64,000 nucleotides of DNA from assembly GCA_934631025.1 (NCBI GenBank), contig CAKTXR010000001.1, forward strand, positions 124,001-188,000, read 5' to 3'. This document shows positions 8,710-16,760 of this stretch, in pieces. The notes below the pieces were generated by a model that searched no databases, had not been told where the DNA came from, and saw only the letters and a list, made by a program, of their open reading frames with translations. Position 1 is the first letter of the stretch; every line of letters begins with the position of its first letter. The stretch is from an uncultured Clostridia bacterium (GTDB lineage: Bacteria; Bacillota; Clostridia; Christensenellales; Aristaeellaceae). Position numbers and translations under genes: made by a program.

Positions 8710-9570
8710 ATGGCGGTTCAGCGGATGACCATTCGCGGCGTGTCGATCTGCTATGACACGGCGCGGCCGGACGGCCCCGTGTGCCATCGCGTGTTCCTGC
8801 TCAGCGCGCCCGGCGCGACGATTTCGTCCTGGCGGCTGATCGTGCAGGAGCTGCTGCGGGCGGGCTGTCTGTGTGTCATGGCCGATATGCCCGGCTTTGG
8901 TCAGAGTGCTTTCAGCGAGGATATGCCCATCGAGCAGTCGCTCAGGGCGCGTTATATGTGGGGCCTCTTGGACGAGATGGATCTGCAATCGGAGGGGCAG
9001 CTGCAATGCTGGCATCTGATGGGCAACGGCTCGGCGTGCGGCACAATCGCCGAGATGGCCATTCAGCAGCCCGATTCGGCTTCGTCGCTGTTCATGGTCA
9101 GTCCGATACTGTATTCGCTCCTGACGCCGCCGGTGCGGGCGCTGGTGTCGCGGCGTTTTTTCGAGGGGACGATCGCCTCGTGGATGCGGCGGCACATCGC
9201 GCCCGAGAAGGCCTTTGCGCGGCTGACCGAGCGGCTGTACGCGCGGCCCCTGCCCGAGGAGCGCCTGAAGGAGCTGCGGCGGCCGCTGCTGCGCCTGATC
9301 GGCCATGAGGAAATCGTGCGGCATATGCTGCTTTCGGGCTACAAGGTGGATACCGGCGAGCTGAGCAAGCTCTTTATGCCCGCGATGATCATCTGGGGCG
9401 GGCGCGACGCGCTCCTGGGCGGCTCGATTCCCCATCGGCTGAGCGAGCGCGATTTCCCGTCGGCGGAATATCACCTGCTGCCCACGGCGGGGCACTATGC
9501 CATGGAGACCAACAGCCGCGCCGTGTGCGATTTCCTGCGCGGGTGGATCCGCGAGATGTGGAGCGCGTGA
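8710..9570 (+). CDS. Alpha/beta-hydrolase-fold protein with an atypical nucleophile elbow
   Basis: 286 residues with the layout of the alpha/beta hydrolase fold: an oxyanion-side strand (VFLLSAPGATISSW), a DMPGFGQS turn, a cap region, an Asp-bearing strand (PAMIIWGGRDALLGG) and the His turn (PTAGHYAMET). The Asp and His of the triad are therefore present. The nucleophile elbow, normally GxSxG, reads LMGNGSACGTIAEM: aligned on the strand-turn-helix, the Ser position holds Gly and the Ser is one residue later. It may be inactive, or may use a shifted Ser. RBS AAAGGAGCG lies upstream. It has its own promoter and is followed by a strong terminator. Confidence 0.8.
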   Translation: MAVQRMTIRGVSICYDTARPDGPVCHRVFLLSAPGATISSWRLIVQELLRAGCLCVMADMPGFGQSAFSEDMPIEQSLRARYMWGLLDEMDLQSEGQLQCWHLMGNGSACGTIAEMAIQQPDSASSLFMVSPILYSLLTPPVRALVSRRFFEGTIASWMRRHIAPEKAFARLTERLYARPLPEERLKELRRPLLRLIGHEEIVRHMLLSGYKVDTGELSKLFMPAMIIWGGRDALLGGSIPHRLSERDFPSAEYHLLPTAGHYAMETNSRAVCDFLRGWIREMWSA

Positions 9571-9669
9571 CGGGGCGCGCCGAACGGACGAAACGTCCGC
9601 TGGGTTTTTAGAGGGCTTTCGTTTAAAAGATGTATTTTGAGGCGCTTTTCGGCGTGTGATTGATATATG

Positions 9670-9707
9670 AAAGCCCCTCCGTTTCAGAGTGAAACGGAGG
9701 GGCTTTT
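9670..9707. terminator. Bidirectional terminator between converging genes
   Basis: AAAGCCCCTCCGTTTCA pairs with TGAAACGGAGGGGCTTT around a 3-nt loop, with TTTT on the plus side and a T run on the minus side. It can end both the hydrolase-fold gene and the dipeptidase gene. Confidence 0.9.
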
Positions 9708-9720
9708 GTGAGCTTTCAGC

Positions 9721-11268
9721 TTAGTTGGCGGCGTCCTCGGTCTGGGACAGCGAGGGCACGAAGTTCTTCTGGGTGTTGAACTCGCCGCGGCTGGAATTGT
9801 AGGTCATGGTGTTGGTATTGGAGATCATGTACCAGGTCAGCTCGTCGTACATGGTGTCGCAGTCGGCCAGCGCCTTTTCCTGCTTCTCGATGGTGTAATT
9901 GGTGATGTACTCGGCAGCTTTGGCGGGATCCTCGGCGTAGAGCTTGGCGGTCTCCTCCAGCACGGAGGGATACTCGGCGATCAGCGCGTCCTCAACGCTC
10001 TTCCAGTAGGCGCGCACGCCGGTGCCGTAGTGCTCGCGATCCTGCTCGCTCAGGGCGCACAGGCGCTTGAAGTGGGTGTGCGCGTAGCTCAGGTCGTAGC
10101 CGTAGCTGTCGGAGGTGAAGCCCTCGGGCACATGGTCGAAGGCCTCGGCCACGTCGGTGATCAGGTTGGACAGCGGCAGATAGACGGAATGCTCGGCGTT
10201 GGCCACGGTCGTCCAGGTGACGGCGGACATGGCGGCGGGCAGGTCGTCATAGATTTCGATCACGCCGCAGTTGACCTGGCGCTCGATGCCGATCACGCGG
10301 ATGTCGGGACGGCCGGTGTCCTCGGGGTTCCACTCGGTGCCCTCGAAGCGGGAACGGGTCAGCTCGAAGATGTCGCTCAGGGTGACCTTCTCGTCGGGCT
10401 GATAGAACAGCGGGTAGCGGGTCTTCATGGCGTAGTCGCCCGCGGTGGAAGGAGCCAGCAGCACATGGCCGTACCAGGTGCGGCGGTTCGAGCCGGCGTT
10501 CAGGTTGCCCTTGCCGCAGTAGGTGGAGAACAGATCGACATTGCCGTTATCGTCCAGCACGGTCAGGCCGGCTTCCTCGGGAACGGTGAACAAGCCCTCG
10601 GAGTGGAGCAGCGTTTCGCCCTCGACATAGTCGGCCACGGAGCCGAGCATGCACTCGTTGCCGAACACGGCGACACAGTCGGTGGGCATCTTCACGGCGA
10701 CCCACTGGTGGCCGGAATAGCTTTCAATATACCAGGCTTCGGTCTGGTCGGCGATCATGAAGGTGTTGGATTCGGAGCTGCCGTAGGTTTCCATGATCTT
10801 GCCGTAATTTTCAACGGCCTCGCGCGCCGTGGCGGAGACGGCGGCGATATAGCCGGAAATCCATTTTTCGGATGCGCCGTCCTCAGTGTAGGGATCGGCG
10901 GTGCGGATGCCGTCGGAGATATAGGTGGTGACGGAACCGGTCATGGTTACGCCCATCTCATTGGCGACGGCGTTGTCATAGATGCCCTCGATGAAGGGGG
11001 TGGACGTGTACTGATAGGTCACGTCCGGCAGGGGAATTTCATTCTTGCCCACGGTCAGGGTGCGGCCGCTCTCCTCAACGTGCGGGTAGACGACCTGCTT
11101 GGCCTGCGCGGTGTTCCACGCGTCGACCGTGTGGCCGATGATGGTGTGGCCGCTGGCGCTGGCGTCCTTGCCGACATAATAGCCGGTGCAGGCGAGAGCG
11201 GTGCTGCAGGAGAAGGTCAAAACGGCAACGAGCAGAAACGAGGCCAGGCGTTTCAACGTGCGATTCAT
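9721..11268 (-). CDS. Secreted C69-family dipeptidase
   Basis: 515 residues. A Sec signal peptide (LLVAVLTFSCSTALA) ends directly before C27 in ALA-CTGYYVGKDAS. In family C69 (dipeptidase A, Ntn-hydrolase fold) the N-terminal Cys freed by processing is the nucleophile, and here signal peptidase cleavage would expose it. Later family blocks include ESNTFMIADQTEAWYIES and GHQWVAVKMP. The enzyme would cleave dipeptides outside the cell. The second Met (11268) is preferred over the Met at 11274, because the AGAGGTG ribosome site lies only 1 bp before the first. Convergent with the hydrolase-fold gene, monocistronic. Confidence 0.9.
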   Translation of the reverse strand: MNRTLKRLASFLLVAVLTFSCSTALACTGYYVGKDASASGHTIIGHTVDAWNTAQAKQVVYPHVEESGRTLTVGKNEIPLPDVTYQYTSTPFIEGIYDNAVANEMGVTMTGSVTTYISDGIRTADPYTEDGASEKWISGYIAAVSATAREAVENYGKIMETYGSSESNTFMIADQTEAWYIESYSGHQWVAVKMPTDCVAVFGNECMLGSVADYVEGETLLHSEGLFTVPEEAGLTVLDDNGNVDLFSTYCGKGNLNAGSNRRTWYGHVLLAPSTAGDYAMKTRYPLFYQPDEKVTLSDIFELTRSRFEGTEWNPEDTGRPDIRVIGIERQVNCGVIEIYDDLPAAMSAVTWTTVANAEHSVYLPLSNLITDVAEAFDHVPEGFTSDSYGYDLSYAHTHFKRLCALSEQDREHYGTGVRAYWKSVEDALIAEYPSVLEETAKLYAEDPAKAAEYITNYTIEKQEKALADCDTMYDELTWYMISNTNTMTYNSSRGEFNTQKNFVPSLSQTEDAAN

Positions 11269-11376
11269 CAACATACACCTCTATTATATTGTAAATTTGC
11301 GGGGTTTTTGCTTTCGGTGGAAGGGCGCGGAAAGCGTCGCGCCGTTTCATCGTGAATCCTCCGTCGGATTGGAGCT

Positions 11377-11405
11377 ATTATACGGCGATATACGGCCCGA
11401 ATCAA
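11377..11405 (-). promoter_or_regulatory. Sigma-A promoter for the dipeptidase gene
   Basis: Minus strand: TTGATT (11405-11400), 17-bp spacer, TATAAT (11382-11377), about 110 bp before the start codon. A second TATAAT (11288-11283) lies close to the gene but has no -35. Confidence 0.7.
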
Positions 11406-11488
11406 CATATATTCGTAAAATCACGCATATTATTTCGCGAAGTTGATTATCAAACGATGAAGAATGCGGCGAAATTGTGGCGAAGAGA

Positions 11489-11527
11489 GAAAAAGGACTC
11501 CACTTTTTTGAAGAAAGTGGAGTCCTT
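11489..11527 (-). terminator. Terminator after nagA
   Basis: AAGGACTCCACTTT and AAAGTGGAGTCCTT form a 14-bp perfect stem; read on the minus strand it ends in CCTTTTTCTC. Confidence 0.85.
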
Positions 11528-11558
11528 GATTGCCCTTGATGTGTCCTTGAGATGAATT

Positions 11559-12698
11559 TTACTCGGCCGCCCAGACGGTTTCGCCGGCGATGATGGTTTC
11601 CGAGACGGCGAAGTTTTCGTCGGCGAGGATGATGTCCGCGTCCTTGCCGGCTTCCAGCGAGCCTTTGGTCTTGTCAAGGCCGATGCATCTGGCCGCGTTG
11701 ATCGAGGCCATGCGCACGATCTGCTCGAGCGGCAGATTGGTGTGCTCGCGCATATTGCGCACGGCGTTGTTGAGCTTGAGCACGCTGCCGGCGATGGTGC
11801 CGTCGGCCAGGCGGCATTCGATACCTTTGACGAAAATCGGCTGGCCGCCCAGCGTGTACTCGCCGTCCTCAAGGCCGCCCGCGCGGGTGCAGTCGGTGAT
11901 CAGGATCAGGTTGTCGCCCTTGACCTTGGCCACCAGGCCGAACAGATCGGGGCTGATGTGGAAGGTGTCGGCGATCAGCTCGGTGCTCACGCGGTCGTCG
12001 GCCAGAGACGCGCCGACCACGCCGGGATCGCGGTGATTGAGGGGCGTCATGGCGTTGAACAGGTGCGTGGCATGGCGAACGCCCGCCTCGATGCCGGCCT
12101 TGGCGGTCTCATAGTTGGCGGCGGTGTGGCCCATGGACACGAGGATATTGGTCTTTTGAGTCACCTCGCGGATGCAGTCAAGCGCGCCGGGCATTTCGGG
12201 GGCGATGGTGACGATGCGGATCACGTCGCTGTTTTCGATCAGGAAGGGAGCGTCGGCGGGACGAATGTACTCCACGGCCTGAGCGCCTTTCTTGGAGGGG
12301 TTGATGAACGGGCCTTCGGCGTGAACGCCCATGATCTGCGCGCCCCTGGGGTTGTTCTTTTTGTCCATGAGCGTGCGCACGGCGTTGAAGGCGCGGCGCA
12401 GGTCGTCGTAGGATACGGTCATTGTGGTGGGCAGCCAGGCGGTCACGCCGTTCTTAACGATGCCCTCGGCCATTTTGCGGATGCCCTCGACGCTGCCGTC
12501 GGAGGTGTCCTCGCCCAGATAGCCGTGGATGTGGATGTCCACCAGACCGGGCGCGACATAGCGGCCCTTCGCGTCGATGATTTCCGCACCCTCCGGCACG
12601 GTTTCGCTCAGGCCGACGATCTTCTCGTCGAACAGCAGCGCGCGCCCCTCGACGATGGAATCGGGCAGTATGATTTTTCCGTTGACGATGGCTTTCAT
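11559..12698 (-). CDS. nagA: N-acetylglucosamine-6-phosphate deacetylase
   Basis: 379 residues, the family's usual length. It removes acetate from GlcNAc-6-phosphate in the cytoplasm, feeding amino-sugar catabolism and wall recycling. Visible amidohydrolase features in order: DIHIHGY metal site, HAEGPFINPSKKGA, MGHTAA, HATHLFNAM and the catalytic Asp in LITDCTRAGG. The ATG at 12698 is chosen because AAAGGAGAT precedes it by 9 bp; the longer frame adds a non-homologous tail. nagB is not next to it, so the pathway genes are dispersed. It has its own strong promoter and terminator. Confidence 0.95.
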   Translation of the reverse strand: MKAIVNGKIILPDSIVEGRALLFDEKIVGLSETVPEGAEIIDAKGRYVAPGLVDIHIHGYLGEDTSDGSVEGIRKMAEGIVKNGVTAWLPTTMTVSYDDLRRAFNAVRTLMDKKNNPRGAQIMGVHAEGPFINPSKKGAQAVEYIRPADAPFLIENSDVIRIVTIAPEMPGALDCIREVTQKTNILVSMGHTAANYETAKAGIEAGVRHATHLFNAMTPLNHRDPGVVGASLADDRVSTELIADTFHISPDLFGLVAKVKGDNLILITDCTRAGGLEDGEYTLGGQPIFVKGIECRLADGTIAGSVLKLNNAVRNMREHTNLPLEQIVRMASINAARCIGLDKTKGSLEAGKDADIILADENFAVSETIIAGETVWAAE

Positions 12699-12813
12699 AT
12701 TGGCATATCTCCTTTGATGTGTTGTGGGATGGAATCGCGTTAAAGGCCGGCGCATGGCCGGGCCTGCTCAGTGTGCGGAAGGGGAATTTTCCCTCTCGTT
12801 TCTCTCTATATTG

Positions 12814-12842
12814 AGTATAGCACATACGCCGTAGAGTGTCAA
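12814..12842 (-). promoter_or_regulatory. Strong sigma-A promoter for nagA
   Basis: Minus strand: perfect TTGACA (12842-12837), 17-bp spacer, TATACT (12819-12814). Confidence 0.85.
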
Positions 12843-12878
12843 ATGCGAAAACGGGATTCGGACGCGGCGAAAAGAGTG

Positions 12879-12907
12879 TTGACAGTCTGTGTTAAACATG
12901 ATACATT
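12879..12907 (+). promoter_or_regulatory. Promoter for the small membrane protein gene
   Basis: TTGACA (12879-12884), 17-bp spacer, TACATT (12902-12907). It diverges from the nagA promoter with 36 bp between the two -35 boxes. Confidence 0.6.
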
Positions 12908-12944
12908 ATAAATGAAATAACGCTGTGGCAGGAGGAATGGGAGC

Positions 12945-13286
12945 GTGAGCAACGATAAAAACACGAAGGCCGCCGCTGAAAAGGCGCGCGGGGCGCTCAG
13001 GCGGCTGTTCAATCTCGAAGGCATGACGATGGAGACGATCTGCCGGATTCTGTTCGCTGCGGGGCTGTTTTTCGTGCTGAAGGCGGCCTGCCTGTTCGGC
13101 GCGCAGGTCTGCTCCTCGACGGTCGTCATGCGGGAGATTTCAGAAGGCGTGTCGGTCGGCGAGAACAACCTGTCCCTCGGCATTGTGTGCGGCGCGGCGC
13201 AGTTTATTGCGGGCGCGGCGATCTGGCGGGCGGTCTGCGCGCTGCTCTTAAAGGGACTGCGCGCGCTGGAAAGGCGGCTGGGCTGA
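12945..13286 (+). CDS. Small membrane protein of unknown function
   Basis: 113 residues, GTG start with AGGAGG 9 bp upstream. A charged N-terminal third (KNTKAAAEKARGALRRLF) precedes two hydrophobic segments, about residues 33-55 (ICRILFAAGLFFVLKAACLF) and 76-98 (SLGIVCGAAQFIAGAAIW), with a short loop between. The C-terminus is basic. I do not recognise the family. It has its own promoter and terminator, so it is a real single-gene unit; the shape fits a two-helix hairpin in the cytoplasmic membrane with both ends inside. Confidence 0.65.
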   Translation: MSNDKNTKAAAEKARGALRRLFNLEGMTMETICRILFAAGLFFVLKAACLFGAQVCSSTVVMREISEGVSVGENNLSLGIVCGAAQFIAGAAIWRAVCALLLKGLRALERRLG

Positions 13287-13295
13287 AAAGAGAGC

Positions 13296-13332
13296 GCGGC
13301 GCTTGCGGCAAAGGCTGTGAGCGCCGCTTTTT
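13296..13332 (+). terminator. Terminator after the small membrane protein gene
   Basis: GCGGCGCT pairs with AGCGCCGC, followed by TTTTT. Confidence 0.75.
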
Positions 13333-13460
13333 ATGCTAAAATTTGGAAAAATTGCGGCGAGAGAAGAAACGGGAAGGGCGCGCGCAGCGTCTATATAGGT
13401 GAAAACGCCGAAAAGTATGCGCGCGTGCATATTTTAATAGAACTGTAATGATTGCCCGGC

Positions 13461-13489
13461 TTGACTTGAGCGGGCGATGATGGCATAAT
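13461..13489 (+). promoter_or_regulatory. Sigma-A promoter for the triple-SH3 protein gene
   Basis: TTGACT (13461-13466), 17-bp spacer, CATAAT (13484-13489), 41 bp before the ATG. Confidence 0.75.
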
Positions 13490-13530
13490 AAAGGTGTATT
13501 TTGGAAGAGCAAAGCGGGGAGGGTCTTAGT

Positions 13531-14259
13531 ATGAATCGTATTGCCGTGTGGGCGCGCCGCGTGATGTGCGCGCTGCTCGTTGCCCTGACGCTGGGCGCGT
13601 CGTGGCCTGTGCCGGCGCTGGCCGTGTCCGGCTCGTCGACGCTGGCCGATTCGGGCGATCAGTACGTCGTGACGGCCCGCTCGCTGAATATGCGCGCCGG
13701 CGCGGGCACGGAATATCTGGTCATCAAGCATCTGCGGCGCGGCACGAAGGTGACCTATCTGTCTACGAAGAGCGGCTGGTGGCGCGTCCGTCTGTCCGAC
13801 GGCACGACCGGCTATGTGGACAAGCAGTACCTCACGTCGGTGAACGCTGATCAGTCCGGCTCCTACACGGTGTCGGCCGGCAAGCTGAGCCTGCGCGCCC
13901 GCCCCAATACGAAATCAAGGCGGCTGGCGACGCTCACGCGCGGCACGGTGCTCTATGTCTCGCAGCTCAACGGCGACTGGGGCTATGTGACGCACGGCGG
14001 CCAGAGCGGCTGGGTGGCGATGAAATACCTCAAAAAGGGCGGCGAGACCAGAGCCGCCGACGTGAAGGCGGGCAGCACATACACCGTCATGTGCGAGACG
14101 CTGAACGTGCGCCGGCGTGCGAACGGCACGCGCATCGATACGCTCAAACAGGGCGCAACCGTGCGCGTGAGCCGCGTTTCGGGCGACTGGGCGTATGTGT
14201 CCTACAACAAAAACGGCCGCGTGAGGGAAGGCTGGGTCAGCGTCAAATATCTGGCCTGA
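13531..14259 (+). CDS. Secreted protein with three bacterial SH3 domains
   Basis: 242 residues. A signal peptide (MCALLVALTLGASWPVPALA) is followed by three SH3b repeats of about 60 residues, each starting with a Tyr-Val/Thr-Val strand and an L-N/S-x-R block (SLNMRAGAGTEY, KLSLRARPNTKS, TLNVRRRANGTR) and ending in GxVxxKYL. There is no catalytic domain and no anchor. SH3b modules bind peptidoglycan cross-bridges or wall peptides, so a wall-associated scaffold or decoy is likely, but the exact target is unknown. ATG 13531 follows GGGGAGGG at good distance; the in-frame upstream codon at 13501 would destroy the signal peptide. Confidence 0.85.
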   Translation: MNRIAVWARRVMCALLVALTLGASWPVPALAVSGSSTLADSGDQYVVTARSLNMRAGAGTEYLVIKHLRRGTKVTYLSTKSGWWRVRLSDGTTGYVDKQYLTSVNADQSGSYTVSAGKLSLRARPNTKSRRLATLTRGTVLYVSQLNGDWGYVTHGGQSGWVAMKYLKKGGETRAADVKAGSTYTVMCETLNVRRRANGTRIDTLKQGATVRVSRVSGDWAYVSYNKNGRVREGWVSVKYLA

Positions 14260-14282
14260 CGAGGAAGAAAAATATCATGGCG

Positions 14283-14331
14283 AGCGCCGGATGCGCGTCC
14301 CCATTGCGGGGCGGTTCATCCGGCGCTTTTT
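14283..14331 (+). terminator. Terminator after the SH3 protein gene
   Basis: AGCGCCGGATG pairs with CATCCGGCGCT; an inner GTCCCC/CGGGGC stem extends it, then TTTTT. Confidence 0.85.
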
Positions 14332-14343
14332 GCAGGTCTGCTC

Positions 14344-14372
14344 TTGATTTTGCGCGGGAAGCGGGCTACAAT
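14344..14372 (+). promoter_or_regulatory. Sigma-A promoter for the M29 aminopeptidase gene
   Basis: TTGATT (14344-14349), 17-bp spacer, TACAAT (14367-14372). The 5' leader would be about 105 nt. Confidence 0.75.
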
Positions 14373-14483
14373 AGGAGTATAGACCGGAGTGCGTTTTAAG
14401 TAAGTTTGCGAGCTGCGATTCCGTTGTCGGCGGCTTTTTTAGTGAATACGCGCTCCAGGCATGCGAAAGGATGGCTTTTTCTT

Positions 14484-15599
14484 ATGACTGATCCGAGAAT
14501 CAAGACGCTGGCGCACAGCCTTGTGACCTATTCCTGCGCTGTGAAGCCCGATGAAAACGTGCTGCTCGAGATGACCGGCGTGGACAGCGCCATGACGACC
14601 GCGCTGATTGACGAGGTGTACGCCGCAGGCGCGCGCCCCTATGTCTGGCTGCGCGATCCGGCGGTGACGCGTGCGCTGCTCAGGGGATTGGACGAGAAGC
14701 AGGCCGATCTGTGGGCGGACTGCGACGCGGCGCTGATGGCGAAGATGAACGCCTACATCGGCATCCGCGGCGGCGAGAACAGCTTTGAGATGAGCGACGT
14801 GCCCTCCGAAAAGCAGAGCCTGCACATGGTGCGCTACTGGAGCAAGGTACACGGCGATCTGCGCGTGGGGCATACGCGCTGGGCGGTGCTGCGCTGGCCC
14901 ACGCCCGCTATGGCGCAGCTGGCCGGAATGTCCACCGAGGCCTTCGAGGATTACTATTTCAAGGTGTGCTGTCTGGACTATGAAAAGATGTCCCGCGCGA
15001 TGGATCCGCTGGTTGAGCGCATGGAGCGCGCCGACCGCGTGCATATCGTGGGGCCGGGCACCGATCTGACCTTCTCGATCAGGGGTCTGCCGGCGATCAA
15101 GTGCGCGGGCGACTGCAATATCCCCGACGGCGAGGTGTTCACCGCGCCGGTCAGGGACAGCATAAACGGCACGCTGAGCTACAACACGCCTTCCCTGCAC
15201 GAGGGCTTCACGTTTGAGAACATTCGCCTGACGTTTAAGGACGGCAAAATCGTCGAGGCGACGGCCAACGATACCGAGCGCATCAACAGAGTGTTCGACG
15301 TCGACGCGGGCGCGCGCTATGTCGGCGAGTTTGCGCTGGGCGTGAATCCCTATGTGACCGAGATCATGAAGGACACGCTCTTCGATGAAAAGATCGCCGG
15401 TTCTTTTCACTTTACGCCCGGCGCGTGCTACGACGAGTGCAATAACGGCAATCAGTCCGCGCTGCACTGGGATCTGGTGTGCATACAGCGACCGGAGCAC
15501 GGCGGCGGCGAGATCTGGTTCGACGACGAGCTGATCCGCAAGGACGGCCTGTTCGTGCCCGAATACCTGCACGGCCTGAATCCGGACGACCTGAAATGA
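14484..15599 (+). CDS. M29-family metallo-aminopeptidase
   Basis: 371 residues, typical for the thermophilic-aminopeptidase (AmpS/PepS) family. It removes N-terminal residues from peptides in the cytoplasm using two metal ions. Likely ligands are visible in order: the Glu in DGEVFTAPV, the Glu in GEFALG, a His in SFHFTPG, and the His and Asp in SALHWDLV. The N-terminal part (ENVLLEMTGVD ... RPYVWLRDP) is the usual alpha/beta domain. ATG 14484 starts right before the conserved TDPRIKTLA; AAAGG is somewhat far upstream. The longer frame from 14406 adds unrelated residues. Confidence 0.92.
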   Translation: MTDPRIKTLAHSLVTYSCAVKPDENVLLEMTGVDSAMTTALIDEVYAAGARPYVWLRDPAVTRALLRGLDEKQADLWADCDAALMAKMNAYIGIRGGENSFEMSDVPSEKQSLHMVRYWSKVHGDLRVGHTRWAVLRWPTPAMAQLAGMSTEAFEDYYFKVCCLDYEKMSRAMDPLVERMERADRVHIVGPGTDLTFSIRGLPAIKCAGDCNIPDGEVFTAPVRDSINGTLSYNTPSLHEGFTFENIRLTFKDGKIVEATANDTERINRVFDVDAGARYVGEFALGVNPYVTEIMKDTLFDEKIAGSFHFTPGACYDECNNGNQSALHWDLVCIQRPEHGGGEIWFDDELIRKDGLFVPEYLHGLNPDDLK

Positions 15600-15605
15600 A
15601 TAAAC

Positions 15606-15650
15606 CGCCGCGCCGAAACGGAGAGGGTTCCGCTTCGGCGCGGCGTGTTT
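15606..15650 (+). terminator. Terminator after the aminopeptidase gene
   Basis: CGCCGCGCCGAA pairs perfectly with TTCGGCGCGGCG, followed by TGTTTA. A second hairpin (AGCCGCAT/ATGCGGCT near 15684-15704) lies downstream in the gap to the converging AraC gene. Confidence 0.75.
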
Positions 15651-15863
15651 ATGGCGGTTGAAAGAGCCTTGGCAAAAATCATGAAGCCGCATGACAGATG
15701 CGGCTCCACGGGGAAATAGCAAGATATTAGTAATATGCAGGGTGTGAAAAAAGTCAGAACGAATCCTCGAGGGGGGCAGAGCGTGTGATTTGCGCCTGGT
15801 CGTCGATTCCAGCGGCTGGGCGCTCGGCTGCTCTTTAATGTGTGCCGACGCTTTGAAGCCGCA

Positions 15864-16619
15864 TTACAGCTCGTCGCGTTCGCGCGTTTTGAGATAATCG
15901 CGCGGGGAAAGGCCGGTTTCGCGGCGAAAGACGCGGCTGAAATAGGCGGCGTCGTAAAAGCCGGACAACAGCGCGATTTCGCGGACGGGCATCGAGGCGG
16001 ATTCGTTCTGTTCGATCAGCATCCGCGCGTGATTGAGCCGCAGGGCCGTGAGATATTCTGTGAGCGTCTGGCCGGTCGCGCGGCGGAAGCGGCGGCGCAG
16101 ATAGTCCTCGCAGTAGCCCAGCGCCGCCATGGCCTCGCGCGGGGTAAATTCCGGATCGGTAAAGCGGCGGGAGATCTCGCTCTTGAGCTGCTCGACGAGC
16201 GTGTCGGCGGGCGGATCGTGCTCGTCCCATTCGTGCAGGAGCGTGCAGACCGCCTCGCCCAGCGCCGCAGGAAACCGGCCGTCCGGCACGCGGCGCGCGC
16301 AGGCGCTTTGCAGCATATCCATCAGCTGCGCCATGGCGTGGTCGGAATTATCCGAAAAGCGCCGCCGCCCGAGCGAGAAGCCGCCGTCCTCAAAGCGGAA
16401 GTAGACATCCTGCCAGTGCGCGCCCGCCTCGCAGCGCTTGTTATGCGGCGCAAAGGGCGGGCAGACGGTGACGGAGCCGGCGTAGAAGGGCGCTTCCTCG
16501 CCGTCAACCGTCTCCATTCCCTCGCCCGAGAGATTGAGTATGACCTCCCAGCAATCGTGTGAGTGAAGGACGCACTCGCTCAACAGCGGAGATTTGGCCG
16601 CGCCCAGGACGCGTATCAT
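15864..16619 (-). CDS. AraC-family transcriptional regulator
   Basis: 251 residues. The N-terminal cupin-like sensor domain holds HSHDCWEVILNLSG and PPFAPHNKRC, as in regulators that sense sugars. The C-terminal ~100 residues hold the two helix-turn-helix motifs, with ALGYCEDYLRRRFRRATGQTL and SGFYDAAYFSRVFRRETG as the recognition halves. It is transcribed away from the oxidoreductase gene at 16761, which is its most likely target. ATG 16619 is taken as start; a GTG three codons upstream with a closer AAAGGA site is an alternative. Confidence 0.9.
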   Translation of the reverse strand: MIRVLGAAKSPLLSECVLHSHDCWEVILNLSGEGMETVDGEEAPFYAGSVTVCPPFAPHNKRCEAGAHWQDVYFRFEDGGFSLGRRRFSDNSDHAMAQLMDMLQSACARRVPDGRFPAALGEAVCTLLHEWDEHDPPADTLVEQLKSEISRRFTDPEFTPREAMAALGYCEDYLRRRFRRATGQTLTEYLTALRLNHARMLIEQNESASMPVREIALLSGFYDAAYFSRVFRRETGLSPRDYLKTRERDEL

Positions 16620-16644
16620 GCCGATCACCGTTCCTTTCGCGTCT

Positions 16645-16673
16645 ATTATACGGCATGAGGTCGGTTTTGTCCA
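16645..16673 (-). promoter_or_regulatory. Promoter for the AraC-family gene at 15864-16619
   Basis: Minus strand: TGGACA (16673-16668), 17-bp spacer, perfect TATAAT (16650-16645). Confidence 0.8.
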
Positions 16674-16713
16674 TAAAGTGGTCGATATTTTCATTTCGGC
16701 TTTATCGGGATTG

Positions 16714-16722
16714 TGATATGCT
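16714..16722 (+). promoter_or_regulatory. Candidate extended -10 promoter for the oxidoreductase gene at 16761
   Basis: TG-A-TATGCT (TATGCT 16717-16722) without a good -35, as is common for activator-dependent promoters; the divergent AraC protein is the obvious candidate activator. Confidence 0.4.
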
Positions 16723-16760
16723 TAGAGCAGATCATTCGAAATGGGAAGGAAGGCCTGATT

